Positions 1 to 8,332 of a stretch of 64,000 nt of DNA are shown here, in pieces. Position 1 is the stretch's first letter; every line of letters starts with the position of its first letter. Under the pieces are notes generated by a model, which worked only from the letters and a program-made list of their open reading frames with translations, searched no databases and was not told where the DNA came from. This DNA comes from CAWIDU01 sp963835055 (lineage in GTDB: Bacteria; Patescibacteriota; Saccharimonadia; Saccharimonadales; UBA4665): assembly GCA_963835055.1 (NCBI GenBank), contig CAWIDU010000001.1, forward strand, positions 558,001-622,000, written 5' to 3'. The translations under genes were made by a program, and so were the position numbers.

Positions 1-392
1 TCGCCCATCCCCAGCTGGGCAACGATCACCTCAGCCGCCGCGAATTCTTCGCTAACTAATTGGCGATAATGCTCCAGGGCCAGCTCGAAACTTTGGCCGG
101 CCTCCAGCACTGGCCGCAGCCGGGCGCTTTTGTGGTCGAAGCCAGCCCTCAGCAACTGTGCCCAGTTGGAATCAGCATGTTCCGGCGGTCCGTAGCGTTC
201 ATCAACCAGCATGACGGTCAGAGACGCGGTCAGCTCGGTCGGCAGGGCGGCCATGATTTGAACGCTGGCGCCTATGTTCGAACCGCCGCTGACCAGCCAG
301 AGCACCCGACGCTTGGCCGTCAGTTCACTATTCAGGCGCTGGCCCAAGGCCTTGATAGCCGTTCCCCAGTCGTCACACAGCATGAATTTCAT
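1..392 (-). CDS. pgl: 6-phosphogluconolactonase-like protein (3' end cut by window edge)
   Basis: This gene runs off the left edge, so only about 130 N-terminal residues are visible. The translation starts MKFMLCDDWGTA and contains LWLVSGGSN followed by MLVDERYGPPEHADSNW. These match the SGG and DERxVPxxxxxSN motifs of the 6-phosphogluconolactonase / glucosamine-6-phosphate isomerase superfamily, soluble sugar-phosphate enzymes. The VDER-HADSNW spacing fits 6-phosphogluconolactonase (oxidative pentose phosphate pathway) better than NagB, but the C-terminus is missing. The ATG lies 7 nt after a TATAGT box with no Shine-Dalgarno sequence, so it may be translated leaderless. The neighbour at 437 is on the same strand, 44 nt upstream. 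Confidence 0.75.
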   Translation of the reverse strand, partial: MKFMLCDDWGTAIKALGQRLNSELTAKRRVLWLVSGGSNIGASVQIMAALPTELTASLTVMLVDERYGPPEHADSNWAQLLRAGFDHKSARLRPVLEAGQSFELALEHYRQLVSEEFAAAEVIVAQLGMG

Positions 393-399
393 AAAGTTT

Positions 400-405
400 A
401 CTATA
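400..405 (-). promoter_or_regulatory. -10 box (TATAGT), probable leaderless promoter of pgl-like gene
   Basis: TATAGT on the minus strand lies 7 nt upstream of the ATG at 392, so the expected transcription start falls at the start codon. No ribosome-binding site is present. Confidence 0.5.
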
Positions 406-436
406 GCCCAAAGTGCCTTGGCCGGACAGTCTTACT

Positions 437-2389
437 CTAGTGGCTGAAGCGGCCCTGGCGGAAGGCCAGTAGTCGCTCGGCGCCGATCAGTGTCGAGCCG
501 CCGCCCAAGCCGAAGACGATCAGCAGCCAGTTGATGGAAGTATCATCTGAAGTCGAGCCGCCGGCTGGCAGTAAGACGTTGTGATGCTGAGTATGGCTGG
601 CCAAAACGATGCTATTGTCATTAAAGTTGTTCACCGTATCGTTGCCCGAGACGTGGTGATGAGTGGTAGTGCTGACAACGGCTGGGGTGCCACTGGTTGG
701 TGTCGACCCCTGTACGGGCGTTGTTGTAATGGTTGCTGGCGCGTCGTTGAATAGGCCTAGGCTGCCAAACCAGTTGCCGAACACATTAATGATAAGAATG
801 CCAAACCAGCCACTGATGTTGAATTGGTCACCTAAGAAGTTGATGATATTAGCGCTGGCGGTGGCGTTACCGGTAGTGGCGTTACCGGCGCGGTGATTAC
901 CGGAGACCGTGGCGTCGCCGCTGGTGGCGTCCAATGTCAGATTATTGGTAATCGACTGATTGTCGAACGAATCAACTGATGGAGTACCGGTGGTACCAGT
1001 GGCCTGGCTCTGCTGGCTGACGCCGCCCCCGAGTAGCGCAGCATTGGTGCCAGCCGGGGCGTTCAGGATGAAGCCGACCCATTGGCCCATGACATTGACG
1101 ATAACTAGTAGCGCGTTGGCGGCCACGATATTGTCACCTATCAAATTATAAATACTGAGTTTGGTGGTGGCATTGCCGCTGGTGGCATTGCCGGCTTGGC
1201 CGTTGTTAGTGACGCTAGCATCACCAGAAGTGGCATCCAGCTCAACATTGTTAGTTATGGCCTGGTTGTTAATGACCGTGCTGTTCGGATCGGCGGTGCC
1301 GCCATTTAATAAGGAATCAACCAACTGTTCAGGTAGCAGGATATTGCCATTCAGATTGCCATTAATATTAATGACGCCGATGAATGACTGCTGGTTGGCA
1401 ATAATCGTGTCAATCAAGTTTATGATGTTGGCGATGGCCGTGGCGTCGCCCGTTGTCGCGTTGCCTGCCGAGCCGTTGTCGGAAACATCGGCGTTACCGG
1501 AGGTAGCAGTCAAACCTTCAGTGTTACTAATGGCGGCATTGGTGTTGACGCTGGTGGTGGTCTGGTTATCCCCAGGTGCGCCGGCCTCAGCCACTAATTG
1601 AGCCAACTGCGTCGGGTCAATAGTGATATTGCCGTTGACGTCAGTATCAATATTCTCAATGAAAGTCACCAGCTGGTTGCCGCTCAGGCCGGTGGCCGAA
1701 GCTATTTGGTTAATTAAGTTCAAGACGTCAGTGGCATCGCCGGTTGTGGCGTTCCCCGCCGAGCCGTTGTCGGTCACGCTAGCGTCACCCGATGTCGATG
1801 TCTGGGTGCCGCAATTGGTGACCATGGCGTTGGTCGTCGTCTGGTCAGTGCTATCACCGGTACCAGCTTGACTGCCCTGGCTGGGGTCGCTGGAATCGGT
1901 GGGGTCCGCCGGGCACGTCGTGCTGGGCGCGACCGGAGTAGTCGGGTCAGTGGCTGGGGTGGTAGTGTCCGTTGTGTCGCTAGTAGTTGAGTCGGGGGTG
2001 GTGCCAGCGGTCGTCGGGTCAGTAGTGCTATTGCCGCTGCCAGCTGTCTGGTCTGAGGTGCCGCTGCTCGTAGCATCATTGTTGCCGGTGGTATCACCAC
2101 TGCCAGTCGTAGTCGCTGTACTGGTTGGATCACTGCTGCTGGCTGGAGTCGTGCTGTCGGTGGTAGCGGCCGCCGGTGGTGTGGTGGTTGTATCGGTAGT
2201 CGCGGGAGTGGTGGGGTCAGTAGTTGAAGGGTCGGTTGTCGTGGTAGTAGAAGGAGTAGTTGTCGATGGTGCGGTCGTGCTATCGTCGGCGTAAACTGGG
2301 CTGGCGCCCAAGCCGAAACCGACACTCAGTAATAAGCTTCCACCAGCCAGGAGTTGGACGAGTAGGAGCTTGCTACGGAGGAGTTTCAT
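437..2389 (-). CDS. Secreted Thr/Asn-rich surface protein with four tandem repeats and C-terminal anchor
   Basis: A 650-residue exported protein of unknown function. Residues 1-34 form a signal peptide ending PVYA. Residues 35-185 are a low-complexity T/S/D/P stalk. Four repeats of about 80-95 residues follow (roughly 184-274, 275-370, 371-470, 471-550). Each has a TSGDA(S/T)V core, then AGNATTG(D/N)AT, then a hydrophobic stretch (NLINQI, NIINLI, IYNLIG, NIINFLG) and a VININGN-like strand. The C-terminus has LPAGG, about 12 polar residues, a hydrophobic segment (WLLIVFGLGGGSTLIG) and a basic end, the layout of a sortase or membrane anchor although LPAGG is not the canonical LPxTG. I infer a cell-surface adhesin or fibre. 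Neighbouring exported proteins share the SGxA-type motif. Confidence 0.75.
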   Translation of the reverse strand: MKLLRSKLLLVQLLAGGSLLLSVGFGLGASPVYADDSTTAPSTTTPSTTTTTDPSTTDPTTPATTDTTTTPPAAATTDSTTPASSSDPTSTATTTGSGDTTGNNDATSSGTSDQTAGSGNSTTDPTTAGTTPDSTTSDTTDTTTPATDPTTPVAPSTTCPADPTDSSDPSQGSQAGTGDSTDQTTTNAMVTNCGTQTSTSGDASVTDNGSAGNATTGDATDVLNLINQIASATGLSGNQLVTFIENIDTDVNGNITIDPTQLAQLVAEAGAPGDNQTTTSVNTNAAISNTEGLTATSGNADVSDNGSAGNATTGDATAIANIINLIDTIIANQQSFIGVININGNLNGNILLPEQLVDSLLNGGTADPNSTVINNQAITNNVELDATSGDASVTNNGQAGNATSGNATTKLSIYNLIGDNIVAANALLVIVNVMGQWVGFILNAPAGTNAALLGGGVSQQSQATGTTGTPSVDSFDNQSITNNLTLDATSGDATVSGNHRAGNATTGNATASANIINFLGDQFNISGWFGILIINVFGNWFGSLGLFNDAPATITTTPVQGSTPTSGTPAVVSTTTHHHVSGNDTVNNFNDNSIVLASHTQHHNVLLPAGGSTSDDTSINWLLIVFGLGGGSTLIGAERLLAFRQGRFSH

Positions 2390-2529
2390 AAGTGCTTACC
2401 TTGCCTGTGATTAAGTTTGCTAGTCGGTGGCTGTCTATAAATCTTGTCTGGTTAGCCGCCAGGAGAAGGTATTTGCCTGAGCCTTCTCCTGGCCGACACC
2501 GCATGCGATACAAAACTAAACTAATTTAG

Positions 2530-3165
2530 TTATTGGATCGTGACGGTGGTCGTTTGGCTGCTGTTGTTGCTTGGGCTGCCGCTGGTGGCGCTACCGCCGT
2601 TGCCGTTGCCGGAAACCGTTGCTTTACCGGACTGAGCGTTCTGGACGCTGGTGTTGACCACGCCAACGTTGTTGACGTTCAGGGTATTGTTGTCAGCGAT
2701 GTTGGTCGTGACACTGTTACCTGTGCCGCTACCGCTACCGCCGTCGCTGGCGTCGCTGCTGGTGCAGCCGCAACCGCTAGGATCGGTAATGCCGATAGTT
2801 GTGGTCTGAGAGCTCTTGTTGCTGGGGTCGCCGCTTGTAGCAGAAGCAGAGCTGTCGCTGCTGTTACCGCTGTTGCCGCTTTGGCCATGGTCATTGTCCC
2901 AGCCGCCGCCCTTGTTGTTACCGTTACTGCCGCCAACACTTGCCTCGCCGCTTTGGGCGTTCTGCAGGTTGGTGTTGATCACGCCGACGTTGTTCTTGTT
3001 GACGGTGTTGCCGTCACCAAAGTTAGTCGTGATCGATGAGCTGCCCTTATTGCCACCATTGTTGTAGTGGTGTTGAGAAGCCCCGGCAATACCAGCAAAA
3101 CCACTCGTCAGGCCAAGTGATGTCACCGTTACTGCTGCAAATCTGACGAAATGTAATTTAGTCAT
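2530..3165 (-). CDS. Secreted Asn/Ser/Gly-rich two-repeat protein
   Basis: A 211-residue exported protein of unknown function. Residues 1-29 form a signal peptide ending AGIAGAS. The rest is N/S/G/T-rich and consists of two related units. Each reads NNVGV(I/V)NTxxQNAQSG(E/K)A, a glycine-rich spacer, SATSGxPSN(K/N)SSQTTT and a short strand (IGI, VTI). A CGCTSS segment near the middle supplies two cysteines. The alternating small and polar residues suggest a beta-solenoid or curlin-like fibre subunit; that is inference. The start is supported by GGAG 6 nt before the ATG. The same repeat type recurs in the C-terminus of the signal peptidase gene at 6638. Confidence 0.75.
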   Translation of the reverse strand: MTKLHFVRFAAVTVTSLGLTSGFAGIAGASQHHYNNGGNKGSSSITTNFGDGNTVNKNNVGVINTNLQNAQSGEASVGGSNGNNKGGGWDNDHGQSGNSGNSSDSSASATSGDPSNKSSQTTTIGITDPSGCGCTSSDASDGGSGSGTGNSVTTNIADNNTLNVNNVGVVNTSVQNAQSGKATVSGNGNGGSATSGSPSNNSSQTTTVTIQ

Positions 3166-3190
3166 ATTTGCTCCTTTCTTTAGGTTTATA

Positions 3191-3196
3191 ATTATA
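3191..3196 (-). promoter_or_regulatory. -10 box (TATAAT) upstream of the Asn-rich secreted protein
   Basis: A perfect TATAAT on the minus strand 25 nt before the ATG at 3165, leaving a short leader that carries the GGAG ribosome-binding site. No clear -35 box is visible. Confidence 0.5.
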
Positions 3197-3296
3197 TTTA
3201 GTATTTTTCGGGTTGATCACCCGACGCCGATTGTTGAACTGTCAACCGCTGGCGTCGGTCGGTCAAATGGATTTCGTCACATCATAGGCTGCCTCC

Positions 3297-3788
3297 TTAG
3301 TTAGATACATTAACGCTACTTGATGAATTGTTGCCGGAGCCGTTGGAACTGTTGTTAACGTCGATCGTCGTCTGGCTGTCACCGCTGGTCGTCGTCTGAT
3401 GATAGGAGCCGTTGCCGTCGACATTGACAGTCTGGCCATTAACGGTGATCTTGGTCGATGAGCTATTACTGCTGGTGCCTTGACTGGTTCCGCTACTGCC
3501 GCTGTCGCTGGCGCCGGTTGCTGGAGTACTGGCCTGTGCTGAAACCGTGGGCGGCACCTGGTTGAGCTGCAGCGACTGGTCGGCGGCAGAAAGGTGGTGG
3601 CTGGCTTGTCCGCCAGTAAGGGCTATTAATAACAAAACGGCCGCCAAACCGACCAGTAAACGTCGGCCGTGGCGGCTCATCATGAAATTGTCGAAGGAGT
3701 TAAAGTTGGAGAGTATACCTAATGACGTGCCCAATGATTGATAAGTCGTTTCAACCCCCAAACCGTGATTAACAACGTCTGTTTTCAA
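3297..3788 (-). CDS. Membrane-anchored Ser/Asn-rich extracellular protein, TTG start
   Basis: A 163-residue protein of unknown function. The first 40 residues are cytoplasmic, one transmembrane helix follows (RRLLVGLAAVLLLIALTGG), and the outer part is S/T/N/G-rich with VNGQTVNVDGNGSYHQTTTSG and SQTTIDVNNSS segments that resemble the repeats of the two preceding gene products. The start is TTG, chosen because GGAGAG lies 5 nt upstream; the first in-frame ATG is inside the region just before the helix. It probably belongs to the same surface group as the genes at 437 and 2530. Confidence 0.65.
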   Translation of the reverse strand: MKTDVVNHGLGVETTYQSLGTSLGILSNFNSFDNFMMSRHGRRLLVGLAAVLLLIALTGGQASHHLSAADQSLQLNQVPPTVSAQASTPATGASDSGSSGTSQGTSSNSSSTKITVNGQTVNVDGNGSYHQTTTSGDSQTTIDVNNSSNGSGNNSSSSVNVSN

Positions 3789-4266
3789 ATTTCTCTCCTT
3801 TTTTCCCTCAACTTTTGTTCTACTTCCATGCTAGTGAAACCATAGGCAGTTTGTCAATATTATTTTAGAGCGTTTGTTTTAAATACTACATAGCCGTTTT
3901 TGTCCAAAATAGGCCATGTGAGCTACCGCACAAATTTTGTATGCAAATCGTTTTGTTCTGACATGTATTGTCGATTAAGCAATATTGCCAGAGGTAAAAT
4001 TGTAGTATTTAGCACGTCTGCAGCAAGTTTCGGCCGACCGCTTAAATTGTCATAATCACATCATCGGCTTGCCAGAACAGCAAATTGTGCTGGGGATAAA
4101 TATTTCGCGCACTATTAATGACGGCGTAATGACTAGCGGTTTGGGCGACCGTGACACATTTTTAGCTCATCCCGAAATTTCTGGTCAGCCAAGTTATCCA
4201 CACCAGCAAATTGACACATCTTCTAATCCGGTGCATGCTGAAAGCGTCAACTAAGGAGGGTTGTGT
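3789..4266. other. Long intergenic region between divergent genes
   Basis: About 480 nt between the divergent genes at 3788 and 4267. It must hold both promoters, but I see no perfect -10/-35 pair. An open frame of 61 codons on the plus strand (4069-4254) has no recognisable features or ribosome-binding site and I do not call it a gene. The last bases provide the AGGAGG of the HdeD-like gene. Confidence 0.4.
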
Positions 4267-4803
4267 ATGAGCACAGCAGCAGTCACCAAAGAGAACTGGT
4301 GGGCGTTGGTCCTAGGGGGTGTGGCAACAATAATTTTCGGTGTCGCCGTGGTCTTTTGGCCGGGGCTGACACTCTTAGTGCTACTATATCTGTTCAGTGC
4401 CTACGTACTGATCAGCGGCGTGGTCAATATATTGGCCAGCCTGAACTCGGTCGGCCAGGCTGACGTCTGGTTTCTACCGGCCCTGCTCGGTGCCTTTGAG
4501 CTGGGTGTCGGCGTTTACTTGTTACGGCACACAGCCGTCAAGTTCTCGACGCTAATCCTATTAATAGGCTTCGTGCTCATTGCGCGCGGCGTCATTGAAG
4601 CGGTTAGTGCTTACGTCACTCCGGCGCGGGCAGCGGCCAAGTTACAGGTCATGAGCTACGTTAGCGGCCTGGGCGCTATTGCCGCCGGCATAGTAATCTT
4701 GTTCGCCAAGCAGTCCGGCGGAGTTTCATTCGTCTGGATCCTCGGCTTGTACGCGATCGTGGTTGGGACCATCCACGTCGCCGAGCTCGGTAACGGACGC
4801 TAA
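4267..4803 (+). CDS. HdeD/DUF308-like membrane protein
   Basis: A 178-residue integral membrane protein with six predicted hydrophobic helices arranged in pairs, as in the DUF308 family that includes E. coli HdeD. Recognisable family features are WWALVLGGVATIIFGVAVVFWPG near the N-terminus (split here as WWALVLGGVAT and IIFGVAVVFWPG) and FELGVGVYLLR in the middle. HdeD is linked to acid resistance in enterobacteria; the role here is unknown. ATG at 4267 was chosen over the upstream TTG because AGGAGG lies 7 nt before it. The gene stands alone and converges on the DipZ gene. Confidence 0.8.
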   Translation: MSTAAVTKENWWALVLGGVATIIFGVAVVFWPGLTLLVLLYLFSAYVLISGVVNILASLNSVGQADVWFLPALLGAFELGVGVYLLRHTAVKFSTLILLIGFVLIARGVIEAVSAYVTPARAAAKLQVMSYVSGLGAIAAGIVILFAKQSGGVSFVWILGLYAIVVGTIHVAELGNGR

Positions 4804-4810
4804 AGCTTAA

Positions 4811-4865
4811 GTCGGCTCAGCCGACTAGGCAAACCCAAGCAGCCCCGTAAGGGGCTGTTTGCTAT
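4811..4865. terminator. Terminator-like hairpins between convergent genes
   Basis: Two stems lie between the convergent HdeD-like and DipZ genes. One is a perfect 15-nt palindrome (GTCGGCT-C-AGCCGAC, 4811-4825). The other is CAGCCCC-GTAA-GGGGCTG (4840-4857) followed by TTTGCTATTT. The second looks like a Rho-independent terminator for the plus-strand gene. Confidence 0.7.
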
Positions 4866-4882
4866 TTATATATATGAATAAC

Positions 4883-6580
4883 TCAGCTGCCGAAGGTGAA
4901 GGTATACAACGACACGCCGGGCGGTACGGTTAGAGTGACGGTGGTGTTGCCGAGCTCCGGCAAAGAGACAATATGATACAGCCGTGAGCCATTGACGGTT
5001 AAGTTGCCGCCGGACACGTCGCTGCCGTATTGGCCAGCGGCGGCTGCCGGCAAGCTGACGCCGACTGTTTCCGGTTGGTTACTGCCGGCGACGACGTAAA
5101 CGTCCTTGGCCGTGACGTTGAAGCTGAGCTGCGAGCCAGGATTGGTGCTGGTGATCATTTGGCCACTGACTTGCCAGCTGCCGTGGAGCGTCCAATCGTT
5201 GGCGCCAAGCGCCGCCGGCGCGTAAGTGTAGTTACCATCCATCAGTGCCGGCGTACCGACATAACTTTGGGCGCGGTCGGTGCCGAAGTAGGTTTCTGGC
5301 GTCTGGTCTTGGGCGATCGGTACATTAGAGGTCGGCGTGGCCAGCGGCTGGTTGAGGCCCAGCAGGACCTGGATGGCTTTCTCGGTTTTGTTATAGTCAC
5401 CCTCCCCCAGACTGACATAACGAATCTGCCCGGTTTTATCAATCAAGTAATCGGCTGGCCAGGAATCATTATCGTAGGCGTTCCAGGTGTCGTAGTTGTT
5501 ATCGAGCGCCACTGGGTAGACAATGCCGTCGCGCTTGACGGCCGCCGCGACATTGGCCGGATTATGCTCGAAAGCGAATTCCGGCGTGTTGATGCCAACT
5601 ACCACCAAGCCCTTATCGTGATAAGTTTGATACCATTTTTCGACGTACGGCAGGCTGCGAATACAATTAATGCACGAGTAGGTCCAGAAATCGACTAGCA
5701 CGACCTTGCCTTTCAGCCCGGCGATGGTCAGTGGCGGACTATTCATCCAGTTGGTCAGGCCCTGGAATTCTGGCGCCGGCGACGGCTGGACATTGAGCGC
5801 GCTATTATTGCCTATGGCGTTGGTAATATTTTTTATGAGAGACGACTTGTGTTGCTTGGCCAGCAGGACTTGTTCGATCTTGGTTTCGTCGAACGGCAAA
5901 TGGTTGGCCACCCAAGTTTCGATTTTAATTTGTTGACCGGTGATAATCGCCACGCCGATCAGTACGAACAAAACGCCCATCAAACGCCGGAAGACGCCGT
6001 GGGTGTCGACCGCCCAACTGAAACGCGAAATTAATTTGCGGCCAGCCAGCGCCACGATTAGCAAAGTTAGAACTAGGCCCAGGCTATAGGCCGCCAGGTA
6101 AATCAAACCGCTGCCAAAACTGTGCGGTAGCACCGACGCCAGAATGAAAGCGTAGGTCGGACTGCAGCTGGCGAAAACCGGCCCCAGCGCCACACCAATT
6201 AAGACCGGCCCGACGTAGACGTCGCGGTTGCGCTCGCCGCGGCCCAGGAAACGCTGCGAGGCAGCCTGCCAGTTGAGCGTGATCATTAGCTGTTCCCACC
6301 ACTGTGGTATGATGCTAACCACACCTAGGGCAATTAACAAGCCGCCGGAAAAATCGGTCAGCACGTTGGGCGACAAGTTGACCAGCACAGTGCTGACTTT
6401 TAGTAGCAGCGTGAAGAAAATAATCGAGCCGGCCAGTGAGGCGGTAATAATGTAAGGTCGGGCTTTTTGTTTGAGTCCAGCGCCTAACGAGTCGCCGACC
6501 ATGACTGGCAGTAGTGGCAGTACGCACGGCGCGAAAATTGTCAGGATGCCGGCGATGAAACTAAAAAGCAAAAGTAACAC
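4883..6580 (-). CDS. dipZ: DipZ-type fusion: CcdA membrane domain plus thioredoxin-like domain
   Basis: A 565-residue membrane protein that should carry reducing power across the membrane to extracytoplasmic thiols. Residues 1-220 form a CcdA/DsbD-type helix bundle with both conserved cysteines (APCVLPLLP, Cys19; FASCSPTYAF, Cys139). Residues about 265-420 form a TlpA/thioredoxin-like domain with active site YSCINC (Cys303/Cys306) and a later WPADYLID cis-proline region. Residues about 430-565 are beta-rich, as in mycobacterial DipZ, where this part resembles a carbohydrate-binding module. The GTG start lies 6 nt after a perfect TATAAT, so it is probably leaderless with its own promoter. It sits just downstream of secreted proteins that contain cysteines, which are plausible clients. 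Confidence 0.9.
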   Translation of the reverse strand: MLLLLFSFIAGILTIFAPCVLPLLPVMVGDSLGAGLKQKARPYIITASLAGSIIFFTLLLKVSTVLVNLSPNVLTDFSGGLLIALGVVSIIPQWWEQLMITLNWQAASQRFLGRGERNRDVYVGPVLIGVALGPVFASCSPTYAFILASVLPHSFGSGLIYLAAYSLGLVLTLLIVALAGRKLISRFSWAVDTHGVFRRLMGVLFVLIGVAIITGQQIKIETWVANHLPFDETKIEQVLLAKQHKSSLIKNITNAIGNNSALNVQPSPAPEFQGLTNWMNSPPLTIAGLKGKVVLVDFWTYSCINCIRSLPYVEKWYQTYHDKGLVVVGINTPEFAFEHNPANVAAAVKRDGIVYPVALDNNYDTWNAYDNDSWPADYLIDKTGQIRYVSLGEGDYNKTEKAIQVLLGLNQPLATPTSNVPIAQDQTPETYFGTDRAQSYVGTPALMDGNYTYAPAALGANDWTLHGSWQVSGQMITSTNPGSQLSFNVTAKDVYVVAGSNQPETVGVSLPAAAAGQYGSDVSGGNLTVNGSRLYHIVSLPELGNTTVTLTVPPGVSLYTFTFGS

Positions 6581-6586
6581 GGCTTC

Positions 6587-6592
6587 ATTATA
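6587..6592 (-). promoter_or_regulatory. -10 box (TATAAT), probable leaderless promoter of dipZ
   Basis: Perfect TATAAT on the minus strand, 6 nt before the GTG start at 6580. No Shine-Dalgarno sequence is present. Confidence 0.55.
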
Positions 6593-6637
6593 CGCGTTAA
6601 CCGTTCAGCAAACCTGAGAGTCAGCTGTACCAAAACC

Positions 6638-7501
6638 CTAACAGTTATTAATTGTGATTGTAGTGCTTTGGTTATTGTTATTGGTAGCACTGCCGCTGGT
6701 TGAATTGCCGCCGCTGCTATTGGCGTTCCCGGACGACGAATTCTGATTGTTATTGTTGGTGACATTCACGTTATTAATGTTGGTGGTGTTGCCACTGCAT
6801 TGCTGCTGGGTAGCGGCGACTGAAATACTATTATTGGTTAAGGCTACAGCATTGCTCTTGAAGAGTGCTTCTGCCGGTGCTACCAAAGTACCGGCTGCAA
6901 TTACAGTCACGGCTGCCAAAGTCGTACTTTGTGCCAACCGCTGCCTAAATATATTGCGCTTAATAATCGGGACATAGCCAAAGAGTCGGTAAGGAGTCAA
7001 TCTCTTATAATATTCGGTTAACCTCTGTATCTCCTCTATTATTAGTAGTAAAGCCGGTATATATATAAGAATAGCTATACCAGTCCAGGTCTTGCTCCAC
7101 ATCATCACCCTGCCGACATAGGGTACGTGCCAGATGGCTTTCCCTTGAACTAAACCACCAACCACGCTCCATGGGTCGGCGCTCTTGTTGGCGTCGCCTT
7201 TGGTGATGAAAGCCGGAACCTTGCCATTAATTTTGTAGGTTTTAATGATCCGGTGAGTGACGGTGGTTTTCATGGTTTGCGGATTGGCGTAAGTGATGAC
7301 GTCACCCACCTTCAATGAAGATAGAGGGACGCGGTGCATCAACACCATCGATCCTGGCGAGATTGCTGGGCGCATGCTGCCGGTCGGAACGCTCAGGGCT
7401 TTGAAGCCGAAAGCGTTCCAGTTGAACAGCAGCACTGCGCCGCAACAAACCGCGAAGAACATCACGGTTAAACTAATGGCGACTCTTCGAATCAAATTCA
7501 T
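6638..7501 (-). CDS. SipW-like signal peptidase I fused to a secreted Asn-rich repeat tail
   Basis: A 287-residue membrane protease. Residues 10-30 are the first helix. The S26B (archaeal/ER/SipW-type) catalytic motifs follow: VPTGSMRP with Ser42, THRII with His83 in place of the bacterial lysine, and KGDANKSADP around residues 101-110. A second helix spans about 140-157. Unlike SipW of Bacillus, about 90 residues follow. These start with a basic segment, then a helix ending in APAEA (about 190-212), which looks like a second signal peptide, then an N/S/T-rich tail with NINNVNVTNNNNQNSSSGNA and QSTTITI. That tail matches the repeat of the secreted protein at 2530. I infer that the enzyme may cleave its own tail. 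It lies 17 nt downstream of a TasA-like gene, the usual partner of SipW. Confidence 0.85.
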   Translation of the reverse strand: MNLIRRVAISLTVMFFAVCCGAVLLFNWNAFGFKALSVPTGSMRPAISPGSMVLMHRVPLSSLKVGDVITYANPQTMKTTVTHRIIKTYKINGKVPAFITKGDANKSADPWSVVGGLVQGKAIWHVPYVGRVMMWSKTWTGIAILIYIPALLLIIEEIQRLTEYYKRLTPYRLFGYVPIIKRNIFRQRLAQSTTLAAVTVIAAGTLVAPAEALFKSNAVALTNNSISVAATQQQCSGNTTNINNVNVTNNNNQNSSSGNANSSGGNSTSGSATNNNNQSTTITINNC

Positions 7502-7518
7502 TAGCTAATCTTTGAGTG

Positions 7519-8082
7519 TTAGGGTGTTGGTGTTGGTTCTGTGCCGACAAAGTTTATGTTGAATGTTGGGATGGCTTGATTTGGGCCATTGAAGTTCGGA
7601 TTCAATGTAAGCTTTGCGGTACAGAGTTCATTACCGCCGTTTGCCGCCAAAGCTGTTGGGAACGTTGTATTCCAGCTGGTATTTAGTGTGCCACTGACTG
7701 CCGAATCTGGACCGCAATTAATGCTTAAAGTAGTATTCTGAGCAGCCGCGTTGCCTTCCAGGGTGCCGGGAGCTGCAGACACACTTCCGCTAATAGCTAG
7801 AGGTACGCCGCCTGTATTGTCTAGACAAAATGTGACTGAAGCGGGGTTTGTTATTGAGAAGTTAGTAACATTTGTGAAGCCTGGCGTACTGCTAGTATTG
7901 AGACCACCACAACCAGCATCACCAATCTCCAAAACCGCAGAAGCAGTCGTAACGTTATCCGGCCCTAAAGCCACGGCATTTGATGTAAAGTTGGCAAACG
8001 TGACAACGCCTACGAGGCCAGCCACCACGCCGACGGTGCCGATGGCGCGGGCCGCCGGATTAATTTTGCTGAGTTTGAGCAT
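7519..8082 (-). CDS. TasA/camelysin-like secreted protein, probable signal-peptidase partner
   Basis: A 187-residue exported protein. The signal peptide (residues about 1-39) ends in NFTSNAVAL, a near match to FKSNAVAL at the second cleavage region of the neighbouring signal peptidase. The mature part is beta-rich, with VLEIGDAGCGG, an NFSITNPASVTFCLDNTGG segment and LCTAKLTLNPNF, and contains four cysteines that could form disulfides. This arrangement resembles SipW-dependent TasA/camelysin proteins, which build amyloid-like biofilm fibres in Bacillus. The resemblance is by layout and context, not strong sequence identity. The start has GGAGGG a few bases upstream. It is first in an operon with the signal peptidase gene. 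Confidence 0.65.
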   Translation of the reverse strand: MLKLSKINPAARAIGTVGVVAGLVGVVTFANFTSNAVALGPDNVTTASAVLEIGDAGCGGLNTSSTPGFTNVTNFSITNPASVTFCLDNTGGVPLAISGSVSAAPGTLEGNAAAQNTTLSINCGPDSAVSGTLNTSWNTTFPTALAANGGNELCTAKLTLNPNFNGPNQAIPTFNINFVGTEPTPTP

Positions 8083-8332
8083 ATTCCCTCCCTTGCTTAT
8101 TGCTTAATAATTCCTCCACGTTTTTTTAGAGTTTATGTCTTACTAAATACAGCTTTACTTTCCGCTTATGCTATGGCTGTAAGATTTTTCACGAGCAAGC
8201 AAAAACATGACAGGAGTGTTCGCACATACGACAGGTGGGCAGATTGATAGGGTTTTATAGACAACGTTACCCCGACTGACAGGAGACGAAGTATGTCCTA
8301 TGTCATAATGGAAAGATAAATAAGGAGGTCAC
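8083..8332. promoter_or_regulatory. Divergent promoter region
   Basis: About 250 nt between the divergent TasA-like and VOC genes. The sequence TGACAGGAG occurs twice (near 8208 and 8278), and CATAAT at about 8303 could be a -10 box for the plus-strand gene. No gene is seen. Confidence 0.3.

Noticed and set aside
663..2294. Several long open frames antisense to the Thr/Asn-rich protein
   Set aside because: They are produced by the repetitive codon use of the real gene; translations are Val/Pro/Ala-rich without domains.
4069..4254. Open frame of 61 codons before the HdeD-like gene
   Set aside because: No ribosome-binding site, no recognisable motif, and ordinary length for chance in an intergenic region.
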